Shown piece by piece: positions 5,147-5,787 of a stretch of DNA of 5,787 nt. Source of the stretch: Chloroflexota bacterium. GTDB lineage: Bacteria; Chloroflexota; Dehalococcoidia; Lucifugimonadales; JAPUKM01. Positions within the stretch are counted from its first letter, which is position 1, and each line of letters starts with the position of its first letter. The stretch spans positions 1 to 5,787 of the forward strand of contig JAPUKM010000023.1 of the NCBI GenBank assembly GCA_027295645.1. Direction: 5' to 3'. The translations under genes were made by a program, and so were the position numbers. The notes beneath the pieces are model-generated. The model did not search any database and was not told the origin of the DNA. It worked only from the letters and a program-made list of their open reading frames with translations.

Positions 5147-5722
5147 ATGTTCCGCTCGCTCTTTGGAGGGAAAAAAGAGAGACGCCGATCGAGCTCGGAG
5201 TCTTCCCGAGACGAGTCCATTAGGTCGGCCAGGATTGGGGATGTCGTGGTCATCAGCGGCTTTTCTCCAGCTCTCGAGGACGCTTATGTCGTCACGGAGA
5301 AGATCAACCGCTACGAGAGTTCCATTGGTAAGTGGTATGATCTGATCGGCTCGGACGGAGACCGGCCCATAGCTATCGAGTGGTCCGAGGATGGGGGCCT
5401 GACCATGTTCGTGTCAACGCAGGAATCCCCCATGGCACTGTCTGCGGTGGGCCTGAACGACGACGAGCTTGTCCGGATGGACCAGGAGCAGAGCCTAGAC
5501 AACTTCGTCGAGTATGAGGGTGAGCGGTACCGCTACAGCAATAGCTACGAGGTCTTCCGCTTCGAGGATGACCGCGATGAGGGCGAAGGCTTTTACCTGT
5601 GGGAGTTCTTCACCGCCGGCCGGGACAAGACGATTGCGGTGGTTAAATGGGAGGGAATGCCCTTCGAGGTGTATGCCTCCGAAGCGCTGTCCCCGGACCT
5701 GGTGAGCGTTTTCAAGAAGTGA
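5147..5722 (+). CDS. DUF4178-like protein
   Basis: The 191-aa protein starts at an ATG eight bases after GGGAGG (5133-5138). After a short Phe/Leu patch and a charged Lys/Arg/Ser segment (8-25), the globular part starts with RIGDVVVISG (29-38), then YVVTEKINRYESSIGKWYDL (47-66), resembling the beta-rich opening of DUF4178 domains (a GD-x-hydrophobic strand followed by a W-x-[DE]Y/L strand). The second half repeats a similar shape: FVEYEGERYRYSNSYEV (120-136), GEGFYLWEFF (146-155), IAVVKWEGMPFEVYASEAL (163-181), ending LSPDLVSVF. The function is not established for the family; such proteins often neighbour DUF350 membrane proteins. There is no signal peptide, so it is probably cytoplasmic and acidic overall. 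The promoter immediately upstream and the gene starting 30 bases downstream suggest it leads a new operon. Confidence 0.6.
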   Translation: MFRSLFGGKKERRRSSSESSRDESIRSARIGDVVVISGFSPALEDAYVVTEKINRYESSIGKWYDLIGSDGDRPIAIEWSEDGGLTMFVSTQESPMALSAVGLNDDELVRMDQEQSLDNFVEYEGERYRYSNSYEVFRFEDDRDEGEGFYLWEFFTAGRDKTIAVVKWEGMPFEVYASEALSPDLVSVFKK

Positions 5723-5752
5723 TCATTTACGAACCCGACGGGAGACGATGAG

Positions 5753-5787
5753 ATGGTTGATGCCTTCATAGACACCCTGGAGCTATT
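5753..5787 (+). CDS. start of a downstream gene, cut by the window edge (DUF350-like?)
   Basis: An ATG at 5753 lies eight bases after GGGAG (5740-5744) and stays open to the end of the window, giving MVDAFIDTLEL. A competing ATG at 5748 meets a stop after seven codons. The hydrophobic, weakly acidic opening is what DUF350 inner-membrane proteins often start with, and DUF350 genes frequently follow DUF4178-like genes. Eleven residues cannot prove this. The 30-base spacing after the previous stop suggests a shared transcript. Confidence 0.45.
   Translation, partial: MVDAFIDTLEL

Noticed and set aside
1..5787. CRISPR array, tRNA or rRNA genes, or insertion sequence
   Set aside because: The only regular repeats are coding (90-bp and 42-bp units). 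I saw no clover-leaf with a TTC-type arm, no rRNA core motifs, no transposase and no paired terminal inverted repeats.

Overview
The window reads as bacterial chromosomal DNA of moderately high GC. ATG starts are preceded by strong GGAGG-type Shine-Dalgarno sequences, genes are closely packed, and promoters look sigma-70-like. No gene is a reliable taxonomic marker. The style of the VWA, J-domain and DUF4178-like proteins is reminiscent of Chloroflexota (Dehalococcoidia-like) genomes, but that is an impression. There are no rRNA or tRNA genes, CRISPR arrays, transposases or phage structural genes.

Left block (1-1200). A LysR-type transcriptional regulator (LTTR) lies on the minus strand (1070 to 153). 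It would be a normal full-length family member of about 305 codons, but one in-frame TAG at 383-381 splits it into a 229-residue front part and a 74-residue tail in the same frame. Between it and the rightward genes is a compact divergent control region. It holds a perfect TATAAT (minus strand), a plausible plus-strand promoter that overlaps it, and a 13-bp T-N11-A palindrome that fits an LTTR operator. Sampled stretches of this block are near 50% GC, against 60-67% in samples from the right-hand block.

Middle block (1288-2861), plus strand. It holds a small orphan ORF (82 aa) containing a perfect 22-bp palindrome, then a strong ribosome binding site followed by a bare ATG-TAG. Next is a 194-aa protein with a disordered front half and tandem 30-residue Cys/His/Trp modules that probably bind zinc. 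A multi-pass membrane protein resembling the CTP-dependent prenol (phytol/dolichol) kinase family follows. The last two genes look translationally coupled.

Right block (2995-5787), plus strand. It holds a stand-alone VWA-domain protein with an intact MIDAS motif. Next comes a membrane-anchored J-domain protein with a beta-sandwich-like domain, one transmembrane helix and a Pro/Gly/Gln tail of 14-residue repeats. A hairpin then separates the operon from a good promoter that serves a DUF4178-like protein and the first codons of another gene, possibly DUF350.

As a working idea, the plus-strand genes form a membrane or envelope stress module: VWA scaffold, J-domain co-chaperone, prenol-lipid kinase-like enzyme, zinc-module protein and DUF4178/DUF350 partners. 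The individual folds are supported by motifs. The joint function is inference from proximity.
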